In this document: piece by piece, positions 10,801 through 18,990 of the stretch
Position numbering within the stretch: position 1 is the first letter of the stretch
Layout: each line of letters opens with the position of its first letter
The notes under the pieces: generated by a model
Database searches by the model: none
Told to the model about the DNA's origin: nothing
Seen by the model: the letters and a program-made list of their open reading frames with translations, nothing else
Made by a program: the position numbers and the translations under genes
From: Verrucomicrobiota bacterium
Lineage (GTDB): Bacteria > Verrucomicrobiota > Verrucomicrobiia > Limisphaerales > UBA9464
Length of the DNA stretch: 64,000 nucleotides
Direction of reading: 5' to 3'
NCBI GenBank assembly: GCA_947454705.1
Contig: CANGKZ010000010.1
Coordinates: forward strand, 62,001-126,000

Positions 10801-13800
10801 TCACCCAATCGCTGGCCGCGGTGGTTTCATCCGGATTGGGCACCGAGGTGAACTGGAAGGTGTAGCTGGCGATTGACCGATCCGGCGAGAAGCCGAGGTT
10901 GTCGCGCCCGAAGGCCACGCGTCGGATGCGAACCGGCGTCGCACCCAGATTGATCCCGACAAAGGAGTCGACGGAGTTCGCCAGCCAGCTGAAGGAGTTT
11001 CCGAAGTTTCCATCGTTCGCATGCGCGATGGAGTGGGGCGGACTGGGATAGACGTTTTTCGCAAACGCCGTGCCTGTCAGGGCGAGATTGGTCGCGTTAA
11101 TTCCACCGCCCTGTTCCACCAGCACCGGGGCGGGATACACCGTGTTGACGGTGACCTTGAAGGTGGACGTGGCCACATTCCCCGTCGCATCGGTCGCGGT
11201 AATGGTCACGAGAGTCGTCCCCAAAGGAAAATGGCTGCCGTTCGCGGGGCTGTATTCGACGGTCGGGGCGTTGCCGGAGTTGTCCGTCACGTCCGCCGCC
11301 GCAAAGGTAACCTGGGATCCCGTCGGATCGGCGGTCCCCACCATCACGTCCGGGTGCACCTGAATCACCGGCGGCATCGTATCTTTTCCGGTACCGGTCA
11401 GAGCCACGTCGAAGGTCGGTGTGACAGGATCGTCCGTGAGAAGACGCAGGGTGGCCGCCTGAATCCCGGTGGCTGCCGGACGGAACACCACTCCGACCTG
11501 CGTCGATCCACCACTGAATGCGACGTTGGTGTTCAGAGAAGTCGTGTCCAGGAAGTAACTTCCCGCGCCCGCCCCCAGGAAGGAGATGGACCGGATCTTG
11601 AGCGCCTTCGTGCCGGAGTTTTTCACCGTGAGGACCTGCGAAGCGCTCTCGCTCTGCACCTCCCGCTCGGCGTAGGTGAAGGTCGTGGTCCCGCTGTGAA
11701 TCACGGTGCCGACCGGTGCCTCCACCGCGAGCTCGGCCACCGGATCGTACCCGTAGAGTTCCAACTCATCGATGGCCGGGGGCAGACCATCCGTTTGAAT
11801 GCGCAACCGGAAACCGGTGGCTTCCACCGGAGAAATCGAGAACACGTGGCGCGTGTGGGGAGCGGTGAACAGTTCCGCATCCACCAGGGTTCGAAAATCA
11901 ACCGTTCCCAGCGTGATCCAACTGGAATCCGGCGTGGACCCATCCGGATTGGGCACCTGGGTGAACTCGAAGGTGCAGGTTCCAAAATCCCGCTCACGAA
12001 GCGCCCGCTGATTGTCACGGCCGAAGGCCACTCGTTTGATGAGAACCGGCGCGGCACCCAGGTTTATGCCTGCAAATGTGTCCGTCGATTCCGAGAGCCA
12101 GCTGAAGTCGTTGCCATAGTTGCCGTCGTTCAGGTTCGGAATGCTGTGCGGCGGCGCCGGATAAACATCCTTGGCAAACGCAGTGCCGGTTCGGGCGAGA
12201 TTGTTCGCGGCAAAGAATCCATCCTCCTCCACCAGAAACGGCGCCAAAGCCACGATGATCTGGAAGGTCGAGGTGCCGGCGTTGCCCTCGGCATCGGTGG
12301 CCGTGATCGTCACCACGTTCGTCCCCAGCGGGAAGAGGCTTCCGCTGGTCGGATTGTACGCAACCACCGGGGCGGCCGCGGCGTTGTCCGCGACCACCGC
12401 GGCATCGAAGTTGACGTTTACTCCAGCGCGATTCGTGGTCACGACGCGCACGTCCGGATGCGGCTCGATCACCGGCTTGGTGGTGTCCACGCCCACACCA
12501 CTCAGAAGGAGGTCGAACTGCGGAGCCTTCGGATCGTCGGTCCGAATGCGCAACGACGCCTCCCGCACGCCGGCGGCGGTGGGGCGGAACCACAATTGGA
12601 ACGAGGTGGATCCGTCGCCGAAGGGAACCACAGCAGCCATCGCGGTCGTATCGATCGCAAAATCCCCGGCATTCGCCCCGGACAAGGCCACCGACTGAAT
12701 CGCCAAGGTTCGGGTTCCAGAGTTGGTCAACGTGATCGTGCGCAGAGCGCTGTCGACCTTCAGTTCCTGGGCGGCGAAGGAAATGGTCGACGTTCCGGAA
12801 CTCAGCGGCGTCCCAGCCGGAGACTCCACCGCAAGGGCGGACACCGGCTCGTAGCCGTACAACTCGAGTTCATCGATCGCGATCTCCAACTCTTCGGAAT
12901 GGATCAGCAGACGGAAGCCGGTGGCTTCAACGGGGAAAATCGAGAAGAGGTGGCGCAACTGGGCCGAGGTGAAAAGAGTCTCATCCACCAGGGTCCGGTA
13001 ATCCACTGGACCGATCGTGGTCCAATCCTCGTCCGGGGTGGATTCGTTCGGATTGGGGACCGTGGTGAACTGGAAGGTGTACTGCGCTGTGGACCGGTCC
13101 AACGACAGACCGGTGTTGTCGCGACCGAAAGCCACGCGCCGGATGGGAAGCGGAGTCGCTCCCAAATTGATTCCCACAAAGGAATCGGGCGAGCCCGCCA
13201 GCCAGCTGAAGGAGTTGCCAAAGATTCCGTCGTTCGCATGCGGGATGGAGTGGGGCGGACTGGGGTAAACATTCTTGGCAAAGGCCGTCCCGGTCAGGGC
13301 GAGATTGGTGGCGGAGATCCTTCCCCCCTGCTCCACCAGCACCGGCGCTGGATAGATAAACCGGACAATCACCCGGAAGTTCGACGTGGAGACATTCCCG
13401 TTGGCGTCGGTCGCGGTGATGGTGACGGAATTCGTACCCAGCGGAAACAGGCTCCCATTCAAGGGCGTGTATCCAATTACAGGTGTCATCCCCGAGTTGT
13501 CAGAAGCCGTCGCCGCATCGAAGGTGACGTTCATTCCGGCAACGTTGGTGGTGGCCACCGTCACGTCCGGGTGGGATGTGATCACCGGGCTCGTGGTGTC
13601 CTGGCCGGTGCCGGACACCAACAAATCAAAGACAGGGGTGTTCGGATCATCGGTCCGAATCCGCAGCGTCGCCGTACGAACTCCCAGAGTCGTGGGACGG
13701 AACTCCAATTGAACCGAGGTCGATCCACCGCGAATCGGAACCGGTGAATTGAGGCCCGTCGTATCGAGTGAAAACTCTGCAGCGTTGGCCCCCAACAACG

Positions 13801-16800
13801 TCACCGATTCCACGTTCAGGATCCGATTGCCGATGTTCTTCAAAGTCACCGTGCGGGGCGCACTTGCCGACTGCACTTCCTGCGCTGCAAAGGTGAGCGT
13901 GGAGATCCCCGAGCTAAGCGGGGTGCCTGCCGGCTGCTCCACCGACAACTCGGGCAATGGGTCATACCCGTAGAGCTCCAGCTCATCGACGGCCAGCAGC
14001 TCCCCGGTGGACTGAACCAGCATTCGGAATCCGGTGACCTCCACCGGGGTGAAGGTGAAGGAATGACGCAGGTGCGGCTGGCTGAACAGGATCGGATCGC
14101 TGAGCGTTCGATAGTCTGCGGTGCCCAGCGTGAGCCACGCGGAATCCGGCGTGGATGCTCCAGGATTGGGAACCGTGGTGACCTGGAAAGTGTACAATCC
14201 CAGAGTCCTGTCGGGGAACCCGCCGCTGTTGTCGCGGCCGAATGCGACGCGCTGGATGCGAACCGGTGTCGCACCAAGATTGATCCCCACGAATGAATTC
14301 GTGGAGCCGGCGAGCCAGCTGAATTCATTCCGGTATTTCCCATCCTTCAAATTGGCAATGCTGTGGGGTGGGGCCGGATAAACGTCCTTCGCAAACGCGG
14401 TTCCCGTTTCGGCAAGATTGGTCCTGAGCAGAGTCCCGCCCTGCTCGACCAACACCGGCGCAGGAAACTGGAAATTCACGGTGACCTGGAACGTGGATGT
14501 GGAAGTATTTCCCACCTCGTCCCGGGCGGTGATGGTCACCGTCGTAACCCCCACCGGAAACACACTCCCGCTGGCCTTCGAATATCCCAGCACCGGCGCA
14601 AAGCCCGAATCATCCGTCGCCGAGGCCGCCGCATAGGACACCGCGGTCCCAGTCACGGAGGCGGTTTCCACGGCGACATTTCCGTGCAACGAGATCACCG
14701 GGGCCGTGGTGTCGTGTTCAAGCGAAAGTTCGAGTTCGTCGATGGCGAGGGCCGTGTCCGCGGCGAGAGTCTTCACCCGGAACCCGGTCGCCATCACCTT
14801 GGGGAACGCAAACACGTGACGCGCCGCGGGACTGGCAAATGCCCCTCCGCCGGTTGAGACAAAGTTGACGGTTCCAAGAGTGGTCCAGTTTTCATCCGAT
14901 GTGGACGCATCGGGATTGGCCACCGTGGTGAACTGAAGCGTGTAGGTGCCGAGGGCGAGATCGGTTTTGGTTCCGGTTTGATCCCGACCGAAGGCCACTT
15001 GATCGAAAGCCTGCGCGGTCGTCCCGAACGACACACCGGCAAAACTGTCCGCAGTGCCGGAGATCCAGCTGCTCGCATCGCCGTAGATCCCGTCGTTCAA
15101 CTTCGCGATGGCATGCGGTGCGACGGCCGATGCGTCCTTGGCGAAGGCCGTCCCGTTGGCGGCGCGATTGCGGGAAGTCTTGGTTCCGCCTTCACCGACG
15201 AAGGTGAGCCCCACGCCGGAGATCGTGTAGCCCGGCAGGCGCGTCACCACCACCGTGTTGGTCCGGGTGACACTCTCATCCGGCGCGGTCACACGAACCG
15301 TGATCGTATTTGCTCCCTCCGCGAGTGCGATCGATCCGCTCGTGCCGCCATTGGAAACCGCGGTCCCGTTCACCGTCACGGTGGCGAGCGGTTCCACCGC
15401 CAGCGGCGTCACCGTGACTGAAGCCACCGACCCCGCGACCGATGCGGTATAAGCCGTGGTGTTCGCCTCAAACGAGGGCGACAAGGTGCCGTTGCTGAGG
15501 GCGAGGCCCGCCAGGTTGGCGTTCGATGACACCGCCGCACCCGTCACCGTGAAGTCGAAACTCGCGTTCACCGCATCGTTGCTCGCGAGGTGAACCGATG
15601 CAGTGCTTCCTCCAGCGTGCACGGGCGCAAACACGACCGTAAACGTCGTGGACTCCCCAATCGCCAGACTCGTCGATGCTGGAGCCGAGACCGTGAAATT
15701 CGTCGCCCCGGGGCCCGTCACCGTGAAGGCCCCGAGGGTCAGCGCGGCGGTGCCCGCATTGCGGATCGTGAAGGTGTTGGTGGCGGTCGAACCGGCATTG
15801 ATGGAACCAAAGGAATTCGTGGAAGCGCCGTCGGTGAGCGTGGTTCCCACCGGTTGCTGCAGCGTGAGTTCAGCCTCGCCGCTGTAGAATTCCAGTTCAT
15901 CGATGCCTGCGCCCGACGGGGTGAGCAGTCGAAACGCCGTCGCACTGACCGGGTCAAATCCGAAGAGATGGCGTCGGGCCGGGGCGGAGAAATTTGAACC
16001 ACCCGCACCAAGGTAATCGATTTTTCCGAGCGTGGTCCAAATGGCGTCGGGCGCCGACGAATCCGGATTCACCGAAGTGGTGTACTGAAGAATGTAGATC
16101 CCGTTGAAGTGATCGCTGAAGACCCCGGTGTTGTCCCGGCCGAAGGCGACCCGATCCACCGTCACCGGAGTGGGCGACAGGACGATTCCGACAAAACTGT
16201 TCGTCGTGCCGCCAATCCAGCCGGAGGCGTTGCCGAAGACTCCGTTGTTGATCAACACCCCGGAATAAACTCCCCCGGGCAGGTCGTCCTTCGCAAAAAC
16301 GGTTTTGCCTGCGGAAAGATTGTGACGCGCGATCGTCCCGCCTTCCTGCAGCAGCGTGAGCCCACCCCCGTTCAGCACCACCCCCTGCGCCGGGCCGTAC
16401 AACTCGAACTCATCCACCGCGATGTAGTCACCGTCCGTGTGCACCTTCACCCGGAACCCGGTGGCCGCGACCTGCGGAAAGGAGATCAGGTGGCGAAGCT
16501 CCGGATGCGAGAAGTACGGCCCTCCGGCGACCTGGTAATCCAGTGTACCAATCGTGGTCCAACTGCCATCGGGCGTGGACGCATTGGGATACGGAACCGT
16601 GGTGAACTGCAGCGTGTAGGTACCGATGGCGCGGTCCTTCTGCGTGCCGGTATTGTCGCGGCTGAAGGCGATTCGATCGATCAGGATCGGCGTCGGTCCA
16701 AAGCTCACCCCAAAGCTCGAATCCGGCGATCCCGCCAGCCAGCTCTTCTCATCCCCGTATTCGCGATCCACCAGTCCTTCGATCGAGTGCGCTCCGAGGG

Positions 16801-18031
16801 GAAACAGATTCAACGCCACCGGAGTTCCCGCGGGGCCGAGGTTGTTCGCGGCGAACGATCCCCCTTCCTCCACGATCGACACCCCGGTCCCGGTGATGAC
16901 CACGCCGGTGAACGGGCTGTAGATTTCCAGCTCATCGATGCACAACACGGAGCCCGCCGACAGCGTGCGGATCCGGAGTCCGGTGGCCGTCACCGGGTCG
17001 AAGGCGAACCGATGCCGCAACGAGGGCGAGGCAAAGAACGGGCCACCGGCGGCCTGGTAGTCGAGGGTACCAATCGTGGTCCAACTGCTGTCCGGCGTGG
17101 AGGCATTGGGATTGGGCACCGTGGTGAACTGCACCGTGTACGTCCCGAGCGAGCGGTCGGAAAATGTTCCGGTATTGTCCCGGCCAAACGAGATGCGATC
17201 CACCGACACCGGGGTGCTGCCAAAGCTGATGCCCACAAAAGAATTCGCGGTTGCCCCGAGCCAGCTCTCGGCATTTCCGTAGGCTCGATTATTGATGTTC
17301 GCAATCGAGTGCGGAGGCAGGCTGAAGACATCCTGCGCAAACGGCGTTCCGCCCGGGGCGATGTTTCCGGTTCCTGCCGATCCCCCTTCCTCCACCAAAC
17401 GCAGCCCTCCGCCGGAGAGAACGATCCCGGTCGCCGGGCTGTAGATCTCCAGCTCGTCAATGCACAGCACCGCGCCCGACGAGACCGTCTTCAAGCGCAG
17501 GCCGGTCGCCGTGACCTGATTGAAGGTGTAGGCGTGTCGCAACGCGGGCGAAGAGAACAGATCCCCACCGGCGGACTGGTAATCGATCGTGCCCACCGTG
17601 GTCCAACTGCTGTCGGGCGTGGAGGCGTCCGGATTGGCCACCGTGGTGAACTGCAGCGTGTACACGCCCAACGCGCGATCGCCGAAAGCCCCCAGGTTGT
17701 CGCGACCGAAGGCGATCCGGTTCACCGCCACCGCAGTCGCGCCAAAACTCACCCCCACGAACGAATTGTCCGATCCCCCGAGCCAGCTCTGGCCGTTTCC
17801 GTACGAGCCATTGATAACATTCGGAATCGAGTGCGGTGGCAGACCGTACTCATCCTTCGCGAAAGCCGTTCCGCCGGTCGCAATGTTCCCGGAGCCAAAC
17901 GTGCCGCCCTCCTCCACCAGCGCCAGGCCGCCGCCGGAAATCACCACGCCGGCGGACGCCGCCCCGAGGGCAAGCGACCAAACGGACAAAACCAGGGACA
18001 GGCAGCGGAGGAAGGGAATCCGGGAACGCAT
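4880..18031 (-). CDS. Giant modular secreted protein (discoidin-like, choice-of-anchor-D, HYR, RCC1, cadherin-like modules)
   Basis: About 4383 residues from the ATG at 18031, where a signal peptide begins (MRSRIPFLRCLSLVLSVWSLALGAASA); the track's 58 extra N-terminal residues look non-coding. By reading I count about 11 discoidin-like units of roughly 140 aa (PPHSIANLNDGNYGN, FVGINLGATP, RVAFGRDN, ATGFRL, IDELELYG), about 10 choice-of-anchor-D domains (VEQPAGT ... LRIRTDDP), and about 9 HYR domains (DTTPPVI ... TVTITATDAxGN). There is also one cadherin-like beta-sandwich (about 840-935), an RCC1 block (about 2880-3160), one tandem-95/Ig-like domain (about 4205-4310) and a verrucomicrobial C-terminal module ending ATRFYRTEIVP. 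There is no LPXTG or PEP-CTERM anchor. I infer a secreted adhesin or carbohydrate-binding surface protein. A sensor kinase and regulator sit just upstream. Confidence 0.9.
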   Translation of the reverse strand: MRSRIPFLRCLSLVLSVWSLALGAASAGVVISGGGLALVEEGGTFGSGNIATGGTAFAKDEYGLPPHSIPNVINGSYGNGQSWLGGSDNSFVGVSFGATAVAVNRIAFGRDNLGAFGDRALGVYTLQFTTVANPDASTPDSSWTTVGTIDYQSAGGDLFSSPALRHAYTFNQVTATGLRLKTVSSGAVLCIDELEIYSPATGIVLSGGGLRLVEEGGSAGTGNIAPGGTPFAQDVFSLPPHSIANINNRAYGNAESWLGATANSFVGISFGSTPVSVDRISFGRDNTGTFSDRSLGTYTVQFTTVPNPNASTPDSSWTTIGTLDYQAAGGPFFASPSLRHRFAFDPVTATGLRIRTLSAGSVLCIDELEIYSPFTGVVITGTGVSIVEEGGSFAANNLGPAGTPVALNLFPLGAHSIEGLVDREYGDEKSWLAGSPDSSFGVSFGPTPILIDRIAFSRDNTGTQKDRAIGTYTLQFTTVPYPNASTPDGSWTTIGTLDYQVAGGPYFSHPELRHLISFPQVAATGFRVKVHTDGDYIAVDEFELYGPAQGVVLNGGGLTLLQEGGTIARHNLSAGKTVFAKDDLPGGVYSGVLINNGVFGNASGWIGGTTNSFVGIVLSPTPVTVDRVAFGRDNTGVFSDHFNGIYILQYTTSVNPDSSAPDAIWTTLGKIDYLGAGGSNFSAPARRHLFGFDPVSATAFRLLTPSGAGIDELEFYSGEAELTLQQPVGTTLTDGASTNSFGSINAGSTATNTFTIRNAGTAALTLGAFTVTGPGATNFTVSAPASTSLAIGESTTFTVVFAPVHAGGSTASVHLASNDAVNASFDFTVTGAAVSSNANLAGLALSNGTLSPSFEANTTAYTASVAGSVASVTVTPLAVEPLATVTVNGTAVSNGGTSGSIALAEGANTITVRVTAPDESVTRTNTVVVTRLPGYTISGVGLTFVGEGGTKTSRNRAANGTAFAKDASAVAPHAIAKLNDGIYGDASSWISGTADSFAGVSFGTTAQAFDQVAFGRDQTGTKTDLALGTYTLQFTTVANPDASTSDENWTTLGTVNFVSTGGGAFASPAARHVFAFPKVMATGFRVKTLAADTALAIDELELSLEHDTTAPVISLHGNVAVETASVTGTAVSYAAASATDDSGFAPVLGYSKASGSVFPVGVTTVTITARDEVGNTSTSTFQVTVNFQFPAPVLVEQGGTLLRTNLAETGTAFAKDVYPAPPHSIANLKDGKYRNEFSWLAGSTNSFVGINLGATPVRIQRVAFGRDNSGGFPDRTLGLYTFQVTTVPNPGASTPDSAWLTLGTADYRTLSDPILFSQPHLRHSFTFTPVEVTGFRMLVQSTGELLAVDELELYGYDPLPELSVEQPAGTPLSSGISTLTFAAQEVQSASAPRTVTLKNIGNRILNVESVTLLGANAAEFSLDTTGLNSPVPIRGGSTSVQLEFRPTTLGVRTATLRIRTDDPNTPVFDLLVSGTGQDTTSPVITSHPDVTVATTNVAGMNVTFDAATASDNSGMTPVIGYTPLNGSLFPLGTNSVTITATDANGNVSTSNFRVIVRFIYPAPVLVEQGGRISATNLALTGTAFAKNVYPSPPHSIPHANDGIFGNSFSWLAGSPDSFVGINLGATPLPIRRVAFGRDNTGLSLDRSTAQYTFQFTTVPNPNESTPDEDWTTIGPVDYRTLVDETLFTSAQLRHLFSIFPVEATGFRLLIHSEELEIAIDELELYGYEPVSALAVESPAGTPLSSGTSTISFAAQELKVDSALRTITLTNSGTRTLAIQSVALSGANAGDFAIDTTAMAAVVPFGDGSTSFQLWFRPTAAGVREASLRIRTDDPKAPQFDLLLSGVGVDTTKPVIEPHPDVRVVTTNRAGVNVNFDAAVVADNAAAAPVVAYNPTSGSLFPLGTNVVTITATDAEGNAGTSTFQIIVALAPFLVEEDGFFAANNLARTGTAFAKDVYPAPPHSIPNLNDGNYGNDFSWLSESTDTFAGINLGAAPVLIKRVAFGRDNQRALRERDFGTCTFEFTQVPNPDGSTPDSSWITLGTVDFRTLVDAELFTAPHTRHVFSISPVEATGFRLRIQTDGLPPAIDELELYGYDPVAELAVEAPVGTVIHSGTTTFTYAEREVQSESASQVLTVKNSGTKALKIRSISFLGAGAGSYFLDTTSLNTNVAFSGGSTQVGVVFRPAATGIQAATLRLLTDDPVTPTFDVALTGTGKDTMPPVIQVHPDVMVGTADPTGSQVTFAAADVTDNSGNAPTVEYSPANGSHFPLGTTLVTITATDATGNVATSTFKVTVNTVYPAPVLVEQGGGINATNLALTGTAFAKNVYPSPPHSIAHANDGNFGNSFSWLANSVDSFVGINLGATPVRIRRVAFGRDNLGFSPDRSIASYTFQFTSVPNPDETTAASDWVTLGTVDYSTLRDAVWFSAPSLRHVFTFTPVEATGFRLLIERPDQEVAIDELELYNYEQSAQLAVEQPAGTPLTAGAAFPAFDAQELQTDSALRTFSLTNSGTKSMAVRSVALVGPMVGDFVLNISSMSSVVPATNGVTSFSVLFHPRKSGDRSATLRIATDDPTTPVFDVPLQGSGVDTIPPVIASHPNVVVATTNATGINVSYEPAVVTDNSGNAVTLAYSIESGAFFALGTTTVTITAKDEDNNESTSTFTVTVTPPPVLELEQPAGTVLAGTPPTVGFGSASIGSAPVVKSFVVKNTGGGTLHFSSVSTTGGNAAEFEVNTKGLLLTVPPGSSTALSVAFRPRGTGARSTELQLVSDDPYQPTYSVTLTGTGVDVTAPVIVQHLDRTVVTSDPTGVVVNFNPVLVSDDSGEVPTVTYSPESGSRFPVGTNTVNITARDAADNASTSSFTIVVRRPVQLGVEQPAGTALAGTVLLRAWGSLGTTSEEELPTDLNGVVSVVSGPQQSLALKRDGSVVGWGVDTEGMVSGAASITDAVSIAAGSAFAVALKSDGTVVQWGGSGSFPYSPPSGLLGVTAISAAGTHALALKDDGTVVAWGANGVGELDVPNGLTGVVAVSAGRFHSLALKSDGTVVAWGQDLDGALNVPSGLTQVVAISAGELTSTAVKRDGGVVQWGRGCAGVLASAPTPRSLRAVASGQCFVLGLLDDGTLRGSGDNDAGGQLTFARGLSNVLNVSAALDRITARVVTPPSVAFGSHAIHSTGTRTFTLRNSGLGALRIASLELVGGNASEFSLRTNSTLTTIPAGESTTMEVVFAPVTFGRQTTRLRIRSEDPEFPDFFVALSGTGSDTTPPTLTPPANLVVSAAEPAGIAVFYPAAQAVDDFDSTPTVTYSHPAGTVFPRGVTTVTVTATDASSNSSTATFTVTVQTTANPPVVRSGDAVPPNLANAGTPFAQDVIGSFPHSIANINNRAYGNSESWIAGASASFLGINLGATPVYIDRVAFGRDNRGVFGDRTDGSYTLQFTTVANPDETTPDASWQTIGTINYPGSGATAVSQPALRHLYAFKTVAATGFRINVNSGGGGPEICIDELELYGPPIRIVLEQPAGTEIDPTAGPVLFGSQNENTSGTPKTFTIRRVGQGRLNFDYIGMSEVGGDDFLVDTTGTRLALETDADTTTFTMTFHPTGLGVRQSKLFFIRNGVTVLQLPVSGIGVDHTPPVIASHVNVAAIQTSSGGAVVHYAPASATDNSGEAPILSYSKASGTLFPVGDTVVTITATDGAGNFSTRTFTVTVGLPPRLLVEFPSGTPFLADTHSTPGVTNWPGIAFGTNAAGTRVTNTVTLRNTGAIPLTLTVDLADASAEDPGFVLDTGATVGFVPVGGSTTLEAVFVPRADTNYAAHLRIASMDPDFPEFLIRLTGTGTDTHAPVIGTLSEITALASADSGVRVIFPDPPGTDDSGEVPVWSYSHPSGTLFPLGVTTVTATASDRTGNTATTNFTVAVFASRKLFDVPVGGDVPEKYTLGGSPFAKDEISSGGYPANNVVDLRTGESGSWIAGSTNSFVGVQVASFPQPINRVAFGRDNTGTLTADRWQGTYTLQYTTANTVNASTPDSEWKTIGTVTYPGTGVAAITDGSVRHLFSFQDIRATGFRILTQASGLPIAIDELELYPPESRVVLQQPVGVARSDGTDPVVFGDLRVGSAPVTRTFTVVNVGIDPLIIRGVRLNGDHPEDYAIDTTAMKQRVLPSSDFTTFTVTFTPKALGARDAIVEIDSNSEHTRGAAALISGKGIPNQSPVAADDTLTRIEGKTVKFHVSKLTANDTDPEGDSLSLVSQTTTSANGVTVVAADGWISYRANGSTANTTDTFTYTIDDGFGGTSTGTVTLNVVAAPTETPTFNLVNAVTAGPGNRNVTVQFQGAPNRQYLVYAQSALGTPWTLLNSGRPVTSQSNGRLSVNDPNIFNSATRFYRTEIVP

Positions 18032-18257
18032 GGCGGGGGAAGGAAGCCGGCGTCCCACGGAATCAGAGGTGCTGGAGGAACCCTCATCGCATCGGATGGA
18101 AGCGTGGGGAACAGGGAATGCCGGATACATCGGCATCTTGGTACTACGCCGAACGGTGAGTCCGGTATCGGATGAAGATCCTACAACGCGCTCAACCCGG
18201 TTCACCGACGAACCAGTTCTGGAACACCAAGTCGCCGGGAACGACGGCCCGTCGCCC

Positions 18258-18911
18258 TCACTTGCCCAAAAACTTCACCACCGCCTCCGTGCGATTGTTC
18301 ACGCGGAGCTTTTCATAGATGCGCTGCAGATGGGTCCGCACCGTGGAGATGCCGATCCCGAGTCGGTCGGCGATTTCCTTGTACTGGCTGCCCTCGGCGA
18401 GGGCCTCGACGATTTCGCGCTCCCGCGGGGAAAGCGATGCCGTCTCGTCATTCCGCGGCTTCACCGGTTTGGCGAAGGATTCCACGACCTTTCGCGCAAT
18501 CAGGCTCGTCATCGGCGCCCCGCCCGCATTCAGATCGCGAATCGCCCCCAGCAATTCCTCGGGCACCGATCGCTTCAGCAGATACCCGGTGGCCCCGGCC
18601 TGCAGCGAACGGAAGATCAACTCCACATCCTCATACACCGTGAGCATGAGGAACTGCGTTCCCGGCATCACGCCCTTCAGCTCGCGAACGCAATCGATGC
18701 CGGATTTTCCCGGCAGATTGATGTCCATCAACACCACGGCCGGCGCGGCTTCCGGAAGTTGGGCCAGCGCCTGCTCCGCGTTGGCGTAGGCGCCCACGCA
18801 ATGAAATCCGCGCGACCGTTCGAGTCGGGAGATGAAGCTGGCACGGAGCCGGTCGTCGTCTTCCACAACGGCCACCCGGATTCCCGGATCGTCTTGATTG
18901 GGAGTAATCAA
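18258..18911 (-). CDS. NarL/FixJ-family response regulator
   Basis: A cytoplasmic transcriptional regulator. The receiver domain (about 10-130) has an acidic pocket VVEDDD, phospho-acceptor Asp in VLMDINLPGKSG, Thr in LTVYED and Lys in GYLLKRS. The LuxR-type HTH (about 150-215) reads LSPREREIVEALAEG ... STVRTHLQRIYEKL. The only in-frame ATG (19052) would overlap the kinase by 62 bp and add a long unlike extension. I prefer the TTG at 18911, which gives 217 aa, the normal family length; this start is uncertain. It lies 79 bp downstream of the sensor kinase and 226 bp upstream of the giant gene, all on one strand, so the kinase is its probable partner. Confidence 0.87.
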   Translation of the reverse strand: MITPNQDDPGIRVAVVEDDDRLRASFISRLERSRGFHCVGAYANAEQALAQLPEAAPAVVLMDINLPGKSGIDCVRELKGVMPGTQFLMLTVYEDVELIFRSLQAGATGYLLKRSVPEELLGAIRDLNAGGAPMTSLIARKVVESFAKPVKPRNDETASLSPREREIVEALAEGSQYKEIADRLGIGISTVRTHLQRIYEKLRVNNRTEAVVKFLGK

Positions 18912-18990
18912 AGGAAGCGAAGGTGACGCATCGAAACCGAAAGCGCCATCGGATGAAAGGAGGACACGGCAGGCTCGGGAATTCGAAAAA

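Noticed and set aside
11021-13747. 908-aa plus-strand ORF (and 4064-6199, 16109-18175, 6395-7909) opposite the giant gene
   Set aside because: These are antisense shadows. They are Arg/Gly/His-rich, have no recognisable domain, and repeat with the period of the modules on the coding strand, as expected from high GC and repeated sequence.
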